64,000 nucleotides of DNA from Anabaena catenula FACHB-362 (GCF_014698735.1 NZ_JACJTQ010000015.1:61711-125710), one strand, 5' to 3'. Numbered from the stretch's first letter, positions 54,601-63,669 are shown. A program made the numbers and translations. The notes: generated by a model from the sequence alone, not told the origin.

Positions 54601-55043
54601 CAGCAACAGTTGATCTACCAAATGCCTATCATTTAGTATTTGCAGTTGATAATAATGAAAATAAACGACTAGAAACTTTTCACTATTTACAAGATGGTGT
54701 GACAGAACCGGGAAAAGGTTTAATTAGTAATGCTTTACCACCTTTTCCCCAAAGTGGACAACACACTTTCTATGTTTACCAAACGGATAGCGAAACCAAT
54801 ACAAAAAAATGGATACGCATTGGTTCACTGAGTAAGCCAGATATTACTACAGATTACCCCTGTCAATATCATATTACTCTTGACAACAAAGGTATATTGC
54901 GAATGCACGCTGGTGAAGTTCCCTACTGGACATCACACAATCAAGAATGTCTCCAACAAGAAGGATGTGTTTATCGTGCAGAACTGGAATTACAACCCAA
55001 TGAAGTTGATAAAGAACGCGATCCTTTTTGCGGAATACATTAA
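51618..55043 (+). CDS. Giant Hsp70/actin-like ATPase (SrfB-like)
   Basis: 1141 residues. An N-terminal ~170-residue beta-rich domain precedes an Hsp70/actin-type ATPase: phosphate-1 WFALDFGTSNSTVTLFD (about 171-187), connect region AYDEAVSVAIFFLW, phosphate-2 VLDIGGGTTDLALIEL (about 502-517), and an adenosine-type motif DWLILSGKTCNLDLVQ (about 748-763). Inserts make it twice DnaK's ATPase length, and no canonical substrate-binding domain or DnaJ partner follows; the C-terminal ~300 residues are unfamiliar. It follows the large GTPase by 69 bp containing CCAATGACCAAT repeats. Likely acts together with the GTPase. SrfB similarity is an inference from architecture. Confidence 0.82.
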   Translation: MPVEISLPPRYQLRVKDNKSLDLPAIQIVATNSNIPHISRIICTVRGTPTKLAAEIQQKYKHFNSATPKKISNLCQLGQYPYQLEEPITEVVNCTLQVIVEYFDSNATGNPILSIRKHLSVSCNLWFSPDFQTIAMDTPMNPFELDTYLNKLSQQLSEKLNEKSQKRFPGWFALDFGTSNSTVTLFDPIEVPIAEILPREQELRLRQRLAEWLNSPAVSALPEVSVGEWEKFIANISKNLEIEPEQLSEVFESDNKEQFLEAIRQIELCLGNSDRFRRAVSKKLYQIYHEVFRVPTLESQNLIPIVLDIDRRDTEIPSEMEVLQLAPLKLGMGREARDNRKKAIAYGASKTNPQGTTTSVKEIISRFHHSPKRYFGQNRTFPVIIDGEEENIQVNQLIQAAWAHLIELTEDYRQRARRRFSEGDLLTAVVTYPTVAPPVVRKEVKQLVEQLGIDDVQTAYDEAVSVAIFFLWREFGGNLNIGIESFKTRCRQNGNKWSQNVLVLDIGGGTTDLALIELTLEDKTPFFADNEDRGLGGRYYKLTPKLLGSSGHLQLGGELITLRIFRLLKIAIADFLLTALTNGDIESDKLDDLINSELNERFLEEGNFKSGSLLKCVDKENPEGDVAFKDALDTAEKVLPTRWQQAPQRLQTFYTLWDHAEAAKLKLGQKPPGDGSLFVFTLSEQQISELLAQSGVKFQVIIPDAISLTIDSQQFERSAVSPIKEAIGIAKGLMESRLDSGDSQKVDWLILSGKTCNLDLVQNQIYQEFSKSPYFVWNPERITFVLEFTKLATSAGACYAEKLRRLRFDPEESKSLLRKGANQLEIDVKNLFYYLPCNFKRKTQSNELLGIFNAGQELYQLAAWESVAKVRTHWQGIQLTNIIYRQDYEDGDLRLWGSFDGKTLMEKLGMEEAQFLKQIKVQFEIDQTLQFSVLLCQGNPHYLIDVAGIDVNSAISEDLETSDLFADGKLKWNIAVEGYYKDLNDGDIAINVLESATVDLPNAYHLVFAVDNNENKRLETFHYLQDGVTEPGKGLISNALPPFPQSGQHTFYVYQTDSETNTKKWIRIGSLSKPDITTDYPCQYHITLDNKGILRMHAGEVPYWTSHNQECLQQEGCVYRAELELQPNEVDKERDPFCGIH

Positions 55044-55055
55044 AGTAATTCGTAA

Positions 55056-55150
55056 TTTTCCCCGTGTCTCCGCGTCCCCGCGTCTCCGCGTCCCACTGTC
55101 TCCGCGTCTTCCCCTCCCCGCGTCCCCGCGTCCCCGCGTCTCCTGCCTTC
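55056..55150. repeat. GC-rich STRR spacer with copy of the 50-bp repeat
   Basis: CCCCGTGTCTCCGCGTCCCC-type units fill the gap inside the GTPase/Hsp70 operon. Bases 55,083-55,132 are an exact inverted copy of 30,816-30,865. An open frame runs through it into the third gene, but the Arg/Pro/Ser-rich translation is repeat-derived. Confidence 0.85.
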
Positions 55151-55183
55151 CTCTGCGTTGCAAATTCACTATTTCTTAGCCCC

Positions 55184-56275
55184 ATGATGCAGCATTTACG
55201 TCAATTAATAGAAATAGAAAATTCAGAATTAGCCCAAGTGCTACGATTTGGTTTATACGGACTAGAAGCGGCACTAAATCAGGCACGAGAGGAATATCCA
55301 CAAGACCCAGGAATTGAGTTATGTGATCAGGTTTTGCAAGAACTTTACGACCTTTTAAGACCGATACCATTTGCACCGGTTGAGGATAGTAGGGAATTAA
55401 AATTAATTCATTTGCAAAAGGCTTTCAATTCTGACTCAGAACTAAATTTTTATCTAGGAAATTCTCCTTTACAAAGTCAAACAGATGCTGATTTGTGGAA
55501 TGAAATTCAACGCTGTCTGCTGCGAGTTCCTGAAGATTTAGCTACATCTTGGAGACAGTTTGCTGGGGAAATGGCGCAAGAAGTTGGCGCGGTTGAAGAC
55601 AATCAAAATCTTGATGAATTGCCCTTTATTCGTGATGAGTTAATTTACCCTGGATTGAGTGGAACTGTTCAAGCTAAAGGGCTATGTTTATCTCAAAAAG
55701 CACTTTTGAAAACAGAGATAACCCAGATTTATACAACTGGTGATCTACAGTTATTAGCTGGGTTGATACTTTTATATATTAAATGTATTGAGATAGAACC
55801 AAATTTACATCATGCTTTGAAGAGCGTGTTTAGTTTTGATGTTGTTTCTTTACACACCAACCCAGAACAGCGCTATCTTTATCTTGAAGCATTGAGCGAT
55901 CGCTTGCAACGTACCGAAAAAGCTGAGGAAAATACTGACCTCATCTTCAATCTACGTGCTTTGATTGACATGGATGAAGCTATCCATTCCTTAGTATTTA
56001 TTCCCCCAGCCGAGCGTTATTCCTGGTGGGGAAAGTTACAACAAGAATCACGACGCATTCTCAAAAAAGTTGCGGATAAAGCCATTAAAGCAGGTCATGA
56101 TGTCCGCATTAAACAATTATCAGGACTGTATGCTGATAATTGTACTTTTTCCAAAGATGACATCCAATTAGATTGTGGCGGTACACCAGGAGAAGTTTTA
56201 ACTTGTCTGCGAGTGTATGCGCGCATTAATCAGGAAGAAAATCCGGGGCGAGTGCTATTTCGGTCTTTACGGTAA
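55184..56275 (+). CDS. Unknown protein, third gene of the GTPase/Hsp70-like operon
   Basis: 363 residues from the ATG at 55184; the frame is open 120 bases further upstream only through repeat DNA. The sequence is mostly helical (QLIEIENSELAQVLRFGLYG, ELCDQVLQELYDLLRPI, WWGKLQQESRRILKKVADKA) with no catalytic motif, signal peptide or membrane helix that I can see. The C-terminus (DIQLDCGGTPGEVLTCLRVY) has two cysteines. I do not recognise a family. Position suggests an adaptor for the two NTPases. Confidence 0.75.
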   Translation: MMQHLRQLIEIENSELAQVLRFGLYGLEAALNQAREEYPQDPGIELCDQVLQELYDLLRPIPFAPVEDSRELKLIHLQKAFNSDSELNFYLGNSPLQSQTDADLWNEIQRCLLRVPEDLATSWRQFAGEMAQEVGAVEDNQNLDELPFIRDELIYPGLSGTVQAKGLCLSQKALLKTEITQIYTTGDLQLLAGLILLYIKCIEIEPNLHHALKSVFSFDVVSLHTNPEQRYLYLEALSDRLQRTEKAEENTDLIFNLRALIDMDEAIHSLVFIPPAERYSWWGKLQQESRRILKKVADKAIKAGHDVRIKQLSGLYADNCTFSKDDIQLDCGGTPGEVLTCLRVYARINQEENPGRVLFRSLR

Positions 56276-56276
56276 A

Positions 56277-56440
56277 AAAGAAGACGGGGAGAGGGGAAGA
56301 CGCGGGGAGTAGGAGACGCGGGGACGCGGGGAGTTTGTTTGATTTGATCAGCAATTAAGTAGAGTAAAAACCTCTTTCTCCCTGCACCCTGCCCCCTGCA
56401 CCCTGCCCCCTGCACCCTGCCCCCTGCCCCCTGTCACCTG
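56277..56440. repeat. STRR spacer
   Basis: GGGGAGAGGGGAAGACGCGG-type units (56,285-56,330) and then CCCTGCACCCTGCCCCCTGC units (56,382-56,432). These match the unit types at 30,792-30,975, in the same relative order. Confidence 0.85.
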
Positions 56441-56442
56441 CT

Positions 56443-56628
56443 TTACTGCATACGAGGAGGTGTAGGACGAGGTGTACGAGGAGCCGGTGAAGGTGAAGTT
56501 ACAGGTGAGGGGGTTGGTGAGGCAAATAGAGTTTGTGGTTTATTCATAGCTTGAGAATCTTGAGGTATTGCTGCCAAGGTAGCAGTCCCCAAAAATGCAA
56601 CTAAAGCCAACCGTGCGAAGGATCTCAT
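56443..56628 (-). CDS. Small exported Pro/Ser/Thr-rich protein
   Basis: 61 residues. The N-terminus SFARLALVAFLGTATLAA is a good signal peptide with a cleavage site near SQA (about 27), followed by TLFASPTPSPVTSPSPAPRT, a proline-rich tail with no fold. AGGGAT lies before the ATG at 56628. It would be a ~35-residue secreted peptide, perhaps wall-associated. The coding nature is supported by the signal peptide and start context only; the 3' end touches the STRR spacer. Confidence 0.5.
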   Translation of the reverse strand: MRSFARLALVAFLGTATLAAIPQDSQAMNKPQTLFASPTPSPVTSPSPAPRTPRPTPPRMQ

Positions 56629-56844
56629 ATTTTTATCCCTGTCAAGACTTATGTTACCCTATTTTGATACATCATCAAAACCTAGCTATCTCGCTATAGT
56701 TAGGCTTACTTATGTTTCTATAAGTAGAAAAATGCATTTACAAAAATGTCTAAAGTAGATGTTTAAGTAAGATGTAATTAATGTCAAGATAAAAATACGG
56801 AGTTGATAGAAAATGCTAAAAAGCAGATGGAGAAACAAATATAG

Positions 56845-57651
56845 ATGATTCAACCGCGCAAGCAATTTGCTCAACATTGGTTAAAAAGTGAAAAGGCACT
56901 CGACGCAATTGTCAAGGCAGCAGAGTGTAAAAATAGCGATCGCATTTTGGAAATTGGCCCTGGTACTGGGATTCTGACTCGGCGGTTGTTACCCCTAGTT
57001 AAATCCCTAGTAGCTGTGGAAATTGACCGCGATTTGTGCAAATTACTTGTAAAACAACTAGGTCAGAGAGAAAATTTTTTACTGCTGCAAGGGGATTTTC
57101 TGACTCTAGATTTATCATCTCAACTGTCTGCTTTTCCCAATTTCCAAAAGCAGAATCAGGTTGTTGCCAATATTCCTTACAATATTACAGGGCCAATTAT
57201 TGAAAAGTTACTCGGTACGATCGCTCACCCGAACCCAGAACCATTTGATTCTATTGTACTACTGGTACAAAAAGAAGTCGCAGAAAGATTATATGCTAAA
57301 CCTGGCTCAAGAACTTTTGGGGCTTTGTCAGTCCGAGTGCAGTATTTGGCTAATTGTGAGTTAATTTGCACAGTTCCCGCTGCTGCATTTGAACCACCAC
57401 CAAAGGTCGATTCCGCAGTAGTGCGATTGCGCCCTCGTCAAATTGAAATTCCCGCCCATGACCCCAAAAAATTGGAAAATCTGCTGAAATTGGGGTTTGG
57501 GGCAAAGCGAAAAATGTTAAGAAATAATTTGCAATCGGTAATTGATCGCGATCGCTTGACTCAATTACTGGAACAATTAGGAATAAATCCCCAAGTAAGA
57601 GCCGAAGACCTCAGCGTTGAACAATGGGTGTCACTCACAAATCAGTTATAG
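56845..57651 (+). CDS. rsmA: 16S rRNA (adenine1518-N6/adenine1519-N6)-dimethyltransferase
   Basis: 268 residues. RsmA (KsgA) dimethylates two adjacent adenines in helix 45 of 16S rRNA. Motifs: RKQFAQHWLKSEKALDAI, SAM motif I ILEIGPGTGILTRRLL (about 35-50), the catalytic NIPYNITGPI (about 109-118), LVQKEVAERL, and VPAAAFEPPPKVDSAVVRL. The C-terminal small domain is present. Normal length. A divergent promoter region of ~215 bp separates it from the small exported peptide gene. Confidence 0.96.
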   Translation: MIQPRKQFAQHWLKSEKALDAIVKAAECKNSDRILEIGPGTGILTRRLLPLVKSLVAVEIDRDLCKLLVKQLGQRENFLLLQGDFLTLDLSSQLSAFPNFQKQNQVVANIPYNITGPIIEKLLGTIAHPNPEPFDSIVLLVQKEVAERLYAKPGSRTFGALSVRVQYLANCELICTVPAAAFEPPPKVDSAVVRLRPRQIEIPAHDPKKLENLLKLGFGAKRKMLRNNLQSVIDRDRLTQLLEQLGINPQVRAEDLSVEQWVSLTNQL

Positions 57652-58075
<424 letters not shown>

Positions 58076-59023
58076 ATGCGTTCTTATAGTTTAATTGCAC
58101 CTGCCAAAATCAACTTATATTTGGAAATCATCGGCGACCGCTCTGATGGATATCACGAGTTAGCAATGATACTCCAAAGCATCGACCTAGCAGACCAAAT
58201 TGATATCCACCCTGCCAGTACAGAGACGATTCGCGTTTACTGCAACCACCCACAAGTACCGACAGATAACAGTAATTTAGCATACCGAGCAGCCGCGCTA
58301 ATGGCGACAAAATTTGCCGACGCGTTTAAAAATTTGGGCGGTATTGACATTACTATCAAAAAGCGGATTCCTGTGGCAGCAGGTTTGGCTGGTGGTTCCA
58401 CAAATGCAGCAGCGGTGTTGGTGGGGATAGATTTACTCTGGAACCTGGGACTAACTTTTGCAGAATTAGAAGAATTAGGCGCTACCCTGGGTTCTGATGT
58501 GCCATTTTGTATTTCTGGGGGAACTGCGATCGCTACAGGCAGAGGTGAACAACTCTCTCCTTTACCAAGTTTAGATCACATCCACATAGTCTTGGCCAAA
58601 TACCGGAGTTTAGAAGTTTCTACTCCCTGGGCATACAACACCTATCGTCAAGAATTTGGTAGTACCTACATTAGAGATACCGCAAATTTAGCAGATCGTG
58701 CTAATGCAGTCCATTCGGGAGAAATAGTCAAAGCTATCGTCAATAAAAATGCCGCAGAAATTGCCCAAAAACTGCACAATGATTTAGAACGGATAGTCTT
58801 GCCAGCTTATCCTCAAGTTTTGCATCTGCGCGAATTATTTGCCACTCAACCAGGAGTTTTAGGCACAATGATGTCTGGTTCTGGCCCTTCAGTATTTGCT
58901 ATTGTAGAATCGGCAGAACAAGCAGAAATTGTCAAATTAAAAATCCGAGAAGCAATTCCTGATCAAGATTTAGAATTATTTGTCACTCGGACAATTACAC
59001 ATGGAATTAAAATCGCACCATGA
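58076..59023 (+). CDS. ispE: 4-diphosphocytidyl-2-C-methyl-D-erythritol kinase
   Basis: 315 residues, GHMP kinase of the MEP isoprenoid pathway; it phosphorylates CDP-methylerythritol. Motif order: APAKINLYLEIIGDRSDGYH, LQSIDLADQI, IDITIKKRIPVAAGLAGGST (motif 2 GLAGGSTNAAA, about 103-113), LGSDVPFCISGGTAIATGRG (split around 140-158), and MMSGSGPSVFAIV. Length fits the cyanobacterial enzyme. Its stop overlaps the next ATG (ATGA), so the DUF3082 gene is translationally coupled. Confidence 0.96.
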   Translation: MRSYSLIAPAKINLYLEIIGDRSDGYHELAMILQSIDLADQIDIHPASTETIRVYCNHPQVPTDNSNLAYRAAALMATKFADAFKNLGGIDITIKKRIPVAAGLAGGSTNAAAVLVGIDLLWNLGLTFAELEELGATLGSDVPFCISGGTAIATGRGEQLSPLPSLDHIHIVLAKYRSLEVSTPWAYNTYRQEFGSTYIRDTANLADRANAVHSGEIVKAIVNKNAAEIAQKLHNDLERIVLPAYPQVLHLRELFATQPGVLGTMMSGSGPSVFAIVESAEQAEIVKLKIREAIPDQDLELFVTRTITHGIKIAP

Positions 59024-59343
59024 ATGAACCAAATGTTACCCCTTCCGCAGATACTAACGCCCAAGTACCACCTACTCCCCTACGCTGTATAATGGGTGCG
59101 GCCATGTCAGGCGGATTTGGATTTGCCATGTATTCCCTGATGATAGCGATCGCTACAACTTTTGCCAGCAAACCCATCCATTCAGATAACCCCATGGTAG
59201 TGAATATTGGTTCTGCTGTCCGTACCTTAGTTGTGGGTGTAGTCGCTTTAGGAACTGGGATATTTGGGATTGTGGCGCTTGGTTTATTGGCTTTGGCGGT
59301 ACAACTATTATTACAGCAATTCACAAAGCCTAGAAACAGTTAA
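59020..59343 (+). CDS. DUF3082 membrane protein
   Basis: 107 residues with two or three hydrophobic segments: MGAAMSGGFGFAMYSLMIAI, GSAVRTLVVGVVALGTGIFG and IVALGLLALAVQLLLQQF. The PLRCIMGAAMSGGFGFA start is typical of DUF3082, a cyanobacterial family usually downstream of ispE. The ATG overlaps the ispE stop by 4 bases. Function unknown. Confidence 0.88.
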   Translation: MNEPNVTPSADTNAQVPPTPLRCIMGAAMSGGFGFAMYSLMIAIATTFASKPIHSDNPMVVNIGSAVRTLVVGVVALGTGIFGIVALGLLALAVQLLLQQFTKPRNS

Positions 59344-59349
59344 TTAAGG

Positions 59350-59421
59350 CTGACGCGGAGACACAGACACACGGAGACACGGAGACGCGGGTATAGGGAG
59401 ACGCGGAGATAGGGAGAGTTT
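59350..59421. repeat. STRR spacer (GACGCGGAGACAC units)
   Basis: GACGCGGAGACACAGACACA and GGAGACGCGGAGATAGGGAG units between convergent DUF3082 and the response-regulator gene. Same repeat family as at 30,792 and 55,056. Confidence 0.75.
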
Positions 59422-59432
59422 TTTTGATATGA

Positions 59433-60326
59433 TCAACTACTTAACGGTAAATCATTCACCAATGGTGAGCGATTTTTGATGACTTGTAGCTTCGCCGTTT
59501 TGGGAATTTGCACAAATTGATTTTGTTTTCTCCAAATAGTCGGAGATGAGTTGTGATATTGGCGAAACTGGCGGGAGAAATGACAAGCAGTTTGATAGCC
59601 GAGTTTTGTCGCAATTTCTTCAATAGTCTGATTAGTATTTTTCAGTAAAGTACAAGCAGCTGCCATGCGGCGCTTAACAATCCAGACATTCACAGTCTCT
59701 CCCGTTTCTTTACCCACTTGGGTAGTTAAGTAAGCCGAGGAATAACCAACAGCTTGTGCCACATCAGACAAAGTGATCCCTTTGTGATAATTAGCTTCAA
59801 TATAGTCGAAAACTTCTTTGAGGTGAGTAACAGGGGGAAAGATGAACTCAGAATTTAATGAACCATCTGATATTTCTGGAACTTGATGAGAGACTTGATG
59901 AGAGATTTGATGAGAGTTAGTAGCGTAACAGTACCTGAGAAGTGAGTGCTTTTCTAGTCGGATTGCGATCGCTTTGAGCAAATGATTAACTGTTAAAGGC
60001 TTGGTAAGATAGTCATCTGCGCCCAAATCCATCGCTTTTCTCATAGATGCCATCGTATTACTAGCTGTGAGAAAAATGAACGGAATAATAGCTGTCACAT
60101 AATCTTGACGCAGCTTAGTAACAACTGTGTAACCATCAATATCTGACATCACCAGATCGCAAATCACCAAATCTGGTAAATGTTGTTGTGCTTGTTGGAT
60201 ACCAACCAGACCATTTTCCGCTCCTATCGCCACAAAACCTTCAGCCTCAAGACCGTCTAAGAAGAGATTACGGGTAGGTGCATGATCTTCAATCACAAGA
60301 ATTTTTTTCGACGATTCGCGTATCAT
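59433..60326 (-). CDS. Response regulator with AraC-type DNA-binding domain
   Basis: 297 residues. The receiver domain (1-125) has the acidic pair IEDH, phospho-acceptor Asp57 (LVICDLVMSDIDGY), Thr/Ser FIFLTASN and Lys109 (DDYLTKPL). A short linker with QISHQVSHQVPE follows, then an AraC/XylS double HTH (about 180-275): ITLSDVAQAVGYSSAYLTTQ and TIEEIATKLGYQTACHFSRQ. It activates or represses transcription when phosphorylated. A PAS histidine kinase gene lies 148 bp upstream on the same strand and is the likely cognate sensor. Confidence 0.93.
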   Translation of the reverse strand: MIRESSKKILVIEDHAPTRNLFLDGLEAEGFVAIGAENGLVGIQQAQQHLPDLVICDLVMSDIDGYTVVTKLRQDYVTAIIPFIFLTASNTMASMRKAMDLGADDYLTKPLTVNHLLKAIAIRLEKHSLLRYCYATNSHQISHQVSHQVPEISDGSLNSEFIFPPVTHLKEVFDYIEANYHKGITLSDVAQAVGYSSAYLTTQVGKETGETVNVWIVKRRMAAACTLLKNTNQTIEEIATKLGYQTACHFSRQFRQYHNSSPTIWRKQNQFVQIPKTAKLQVIKNRSPLVNDLPLSS

Positions 60327-60474
60327 TTTGTAACCAATATAAAGTTTTCAAAGGGAATGATTACTAAACTCTTCGCTGAGGATTAAGCCGAGACACAATT
60401 AAGGTTGATTTGAAAATATAGCAGTCCTTTTCGGAAACATATAGGGAATAGAGAACACAGTTATTGATTAAAAA

Positions 60475-62067
60475 TCAAACCTCAGAATAGGGAACTGATG
60501 GCAGCATCACGGTAAATGTTGTGCCTACACCAATTTTAGTCACCCATGTGACTTTTCCATGATGCAAATCTACAAGAGTTTTAACAATCGATAAACCTAG
60601 TCCTGTACCGGGAATATTATTAATATTACTACCTCGATAAAATGGCTCAAATAGTCTTTTTTGATCTTCTTCAGGAATGCCAATTCCTTGATCTTGAATC
60701 TGAAAAACCACTTTTCCCTCCTCACAATCAAGTATTAAATCTACTGTGCTGTCAATTGGAGAATATTTAATTGCGTTATCAAGCAAATTAGTCAAAATCA
60801 TATCCAAAAAATTTTTATCAATCCATGCTGTTGAGCAATTACCGCGACTGTGGAAATTAATAAGGTTATGGCTATTTTTCAGCAGTCTTTTTGCCAGCAA
60901 ATCATTGCAGAAATGAAGCAAATCAATTGGTTTTTGATCCACATTTATTTTTGCTGATTCTGTTTTAGCTAAGGATAGAATATCATCCAAAATTTGGTTG
61001 ATTTGTTCGACTGCTATTTGAATATGTTCCAGGAATGGTCGTATTTTATCCCCTGTCCATTGATGGATATGCCGCTGGAGTAAGCTATTAGAAAAATACA
61101 CAACGTTTAGTGGTGTACGGAATTGGTGACAGATAATAGAAACAAAATGCGCTCTGAATTCGCTGAGTTGTTTTGCTTGTTCTAAAGCCTCATTTAACTC
61201 TGATTCTACATTTTTGTAATCGGTGATTTCGATACCTATAATCACTTCAAATTGTTTACCATCAACATCCAAGTTCCCATCTAACTGAGATACAGCACAA
61301 GCTATCCATTTCTCTGTACCGTCCTTTGTCAGGATATTCATCTCCTGATATTCACAATTGTTTTTTTTACATTGCTTTAATTGTTTACTCTTGATTAGTT
61401 GACTCAGATCAAAATCCGTTAACAGTTCCTTTTTTGTATAGCCAGTCAGTAACTCCGCTGCCGAATTAACATAGCTAATTTGAGTACCATTAATTAGGAA
61501 AATACTAGCTTTAATAGAGTCTATTAAATTGCGAAGTATAGTTTTTTTTCCTCGCAATACTTCGTCAGTCTGTTTAGATTCAAATTTAGCTATTTTTTGT
61601 TGCAGATACTCTGGTCTTTGCCTACCTGCGGTCAGGAATTGTTGGATACTCAGTTCTACTAAGTCATGATTATTGCCACTAAGAAAAGCACAGCTAAATT
61701 CTCCATCTTGAGTTTTTATATAGGTAAGATGGATTTCTGTCGAAAACATCTGACCTCTTTTACTACGATAGCGAAATTTAGAGGAAATGCGTTTTAGCGT
61801 TTTCAACCATTGCCATTGTTTAGACCAATTATGTAATGAAAAATCTACATCTAAATCACTCAGTGTCATAGACAGTAATTCCTCGCGGGAATAATCTGTC
61901 TGTCGGCAGATCATATCATTAACATAAAGAAACTGGGCATTTTCTCCTAAACAGAATGCAGCATCTCCACACTGATTTATCAAAAAATCAGCAAATATCA
62001 AATTTACTTCTGACTGGGATGCTAACGGATAATTGGATTGAAATAAGCTAAACTCGCCAGAATTCAT
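60475..62067 (-). CDS. PAS-domain sensor histidine kinase
   Basis: 530 residues. Two PAS domains (about 30-130, LGENAQFLYVNDMICRQTDY, and about 180-290, IFLINGTQISYVNSAAELL) are followed by HisKA with the H-box FVSIICHQFRTPLNVVYF (His near 313) and a HATPase: NLLDNAIKYSP (N), IQDQGIGIPEEDQKRLFEPF (G1), and IPGTGLGLSIVKTLVDLHHG (G2). No transmembrane segment, so a cytoplasmic sensor. The next minus-strand gene encodes the AraC-type response regulator, forming a likely two-component pair. PAS ligand unknown. Confidence 0.93.
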   Translation of the reverse strand: MNSGEFSLFQSNYPLASQSEVNLIFADFLINQCGDAAFCLGENAQFLYVNDMICRQTDYSREELLSMTLSDLDVDFSLHNWSKQWQWLKTLKRISSKFRYRSKRGQMFSTEIHLTYIKTQDGEFSCAFLSGNNHDLVELSIQQFLTAGRQRPEYLQQKIAKFESKQTDEVLRGKKTILRNLIDSIKASIFLINGTQISYVNSAAELLTGYTKKELLTDFDLSQLIKSKQLKQCKKNNCEYQEMNILTKDGTEKWIACAVSQLDGNLDVDGKQFEVIIGIEITDYKNVESELNEALEQAKQLSEFRAHFVSIICHQFRTPLNVVYFSNSLLQRHIHQWTGDKIRPFLEHIQIAVEQINQILDDILSLAKTESAKINVDQKPIDLLHFCNDLLAKRLLKNSHNLINFHSRGNCSTAWIDKNFLDMILTNLLDNAIKYSPIDSTVDLILDCEEGKVVFQIQDQGIGIPEEDQKRLFEPFYRGSNINNIPGTGLGLSIVKTLVDLHHGKVTWVTKIGVGTTFTVMLPSVPYSEV

Positions 62068-63669
62068 ATCTAGATTTGCTCCTGATAACTAATTGGCATC
62101 ATCGGTTTTATTCAAATTTAGTTGCTCATCACCACCTCTAGTAATAATTATTTTGTTCTTCTTATCCAGAATAGGTTAATTCTTTTAGGCTGTAGCTCAC
62201 GAATGTGGGAATCGTTATAGATGGGTTTTATTTTAGCAATTAAAAGCGAAATATATTACTTTAGTTGCATGATAAAAATTTATTAAAATTATTACTTACT
62301 CAATGGTTTGAAACAATCAAAACTCAGCAGAAATACATGGCATTTTTTTAATTAAATGAGAACTTAATCCTCAGCGCATATATACAGAGACGATATTTTG
62401 TAATCCCCAGTTCCATAGGAGTACTAGTGATATCTTTTTACAAAAATAATGTTGCTTCCTTTTAGTAGTGTAAGAAGGCAGATATTTGGGAAATAGAAGT
62501 CTGTTTATCGAATGATTGCGTGTTTCCAGTTTGGCTTTCCCAACATAACTAATCAGCCCTGAAAATTTTATTGACTGCCATATCGATAATTGATATATTG
62601 AGCCAGACACAGCTACATATAGAACTCCTATTTGATTTTTGTTGGCGCAGCCTGCGCTTTGCGCTTACAAAAAGTCAGTATACCTTTATTCCTTCTTTCC
62701 TGTTCCCTGTTAAGAGTTCTCTGCCTCTACGAGTAAGTATGGCTACGCCACGCAAGCTATCAGGAATCAAACCGGATTGCTATAGATGTTTGTTAACTTT
62801 GATTTAGTTAGATTTCACTTCCTAGCTGCTCCTTAATTAGAAAATTTGTTGCTTATTCACTTAAATTGGCTGATTTTGATCTTTAAAGCATTTAACTATA
62901 TAGAAGGATGCTCAAACATCCTTCATAAGGAGTAGGTTTTTCTTGATTTTATTCCCTCTGGATGATCATATATCTACCAAAAGGAATAGAAATTGTTAAA
63001 GATGGGTGTGTTTTCCAATACAAGGACTGAATGTACTATGTCTCTTGATAGCGTCTGTTCTGAATACAACCAGAGACAAGGATAGTTAAATCTCTGACTG
63101 ACAAATCATCAAAAATATTTCAAGAGCGAAAAAATAGACTGGTTTACCAAAAAATAGTTCATGTATTCATAGCTGAACATTGAGTAGGCTTAAGAAAGAA
63201 GCAGCTTCTGCAATACGGTTAATCTGTATGGGTGGGTTTAGCTCAATATCGATTCAGCAAATAAAAATGCTGTACTAGCTGGTTAAACCTGCTCCTACTT
63301 TCAATAAACATTAACCTTAGATGGTTCTGAAGTTTGTCTTGATGTAAGCAGATGCTGATATCAGCAATGTTTACTCTGACTTAACTTGTTCTCAAAATTG
63401 TGAAGGAGAATGGAGACTGGATTTTAAATCAAAAAATTTGGCAATTGCTTCCCAATCTCTCCATAATTTGGAAATATTTTCTCAGTATTATCTCATCAGG
63501 TTGCGGGGATTCCTAAACCCACGAAGATATCCTCTGTATGGAGGAAAATCTTAGCCGCAACCGTTGAAATATGGGAAAAATTCTACCAGCTATTGACCAA
63601 ACAATTTCAGATTTTAAATTTAGGATTTTAAATTAAAAATAAACGGTTTCATTGCCATTGGTTGGAATT
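62068..63669. other. Long non-coding stretch
   Basis: 1.6 kb AT-rich with no gene I can support. Contents: the 35-base repeat copy (62,617-62,651); the ATGGCTACGCCACGC repeat (62,739-62,763); a perfect 8-bp hairpin GAAGGATG/CATCCTTC (62,903-62,924) followed by ATAAGGAG; and TTTTAAATTTAGGATTTTAAA near 63,612. Three short open frames (62371-62610, 62571-62807 and minus-strand 63704-63898) lack ribosome-binding sites. Confidence 0.55.
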
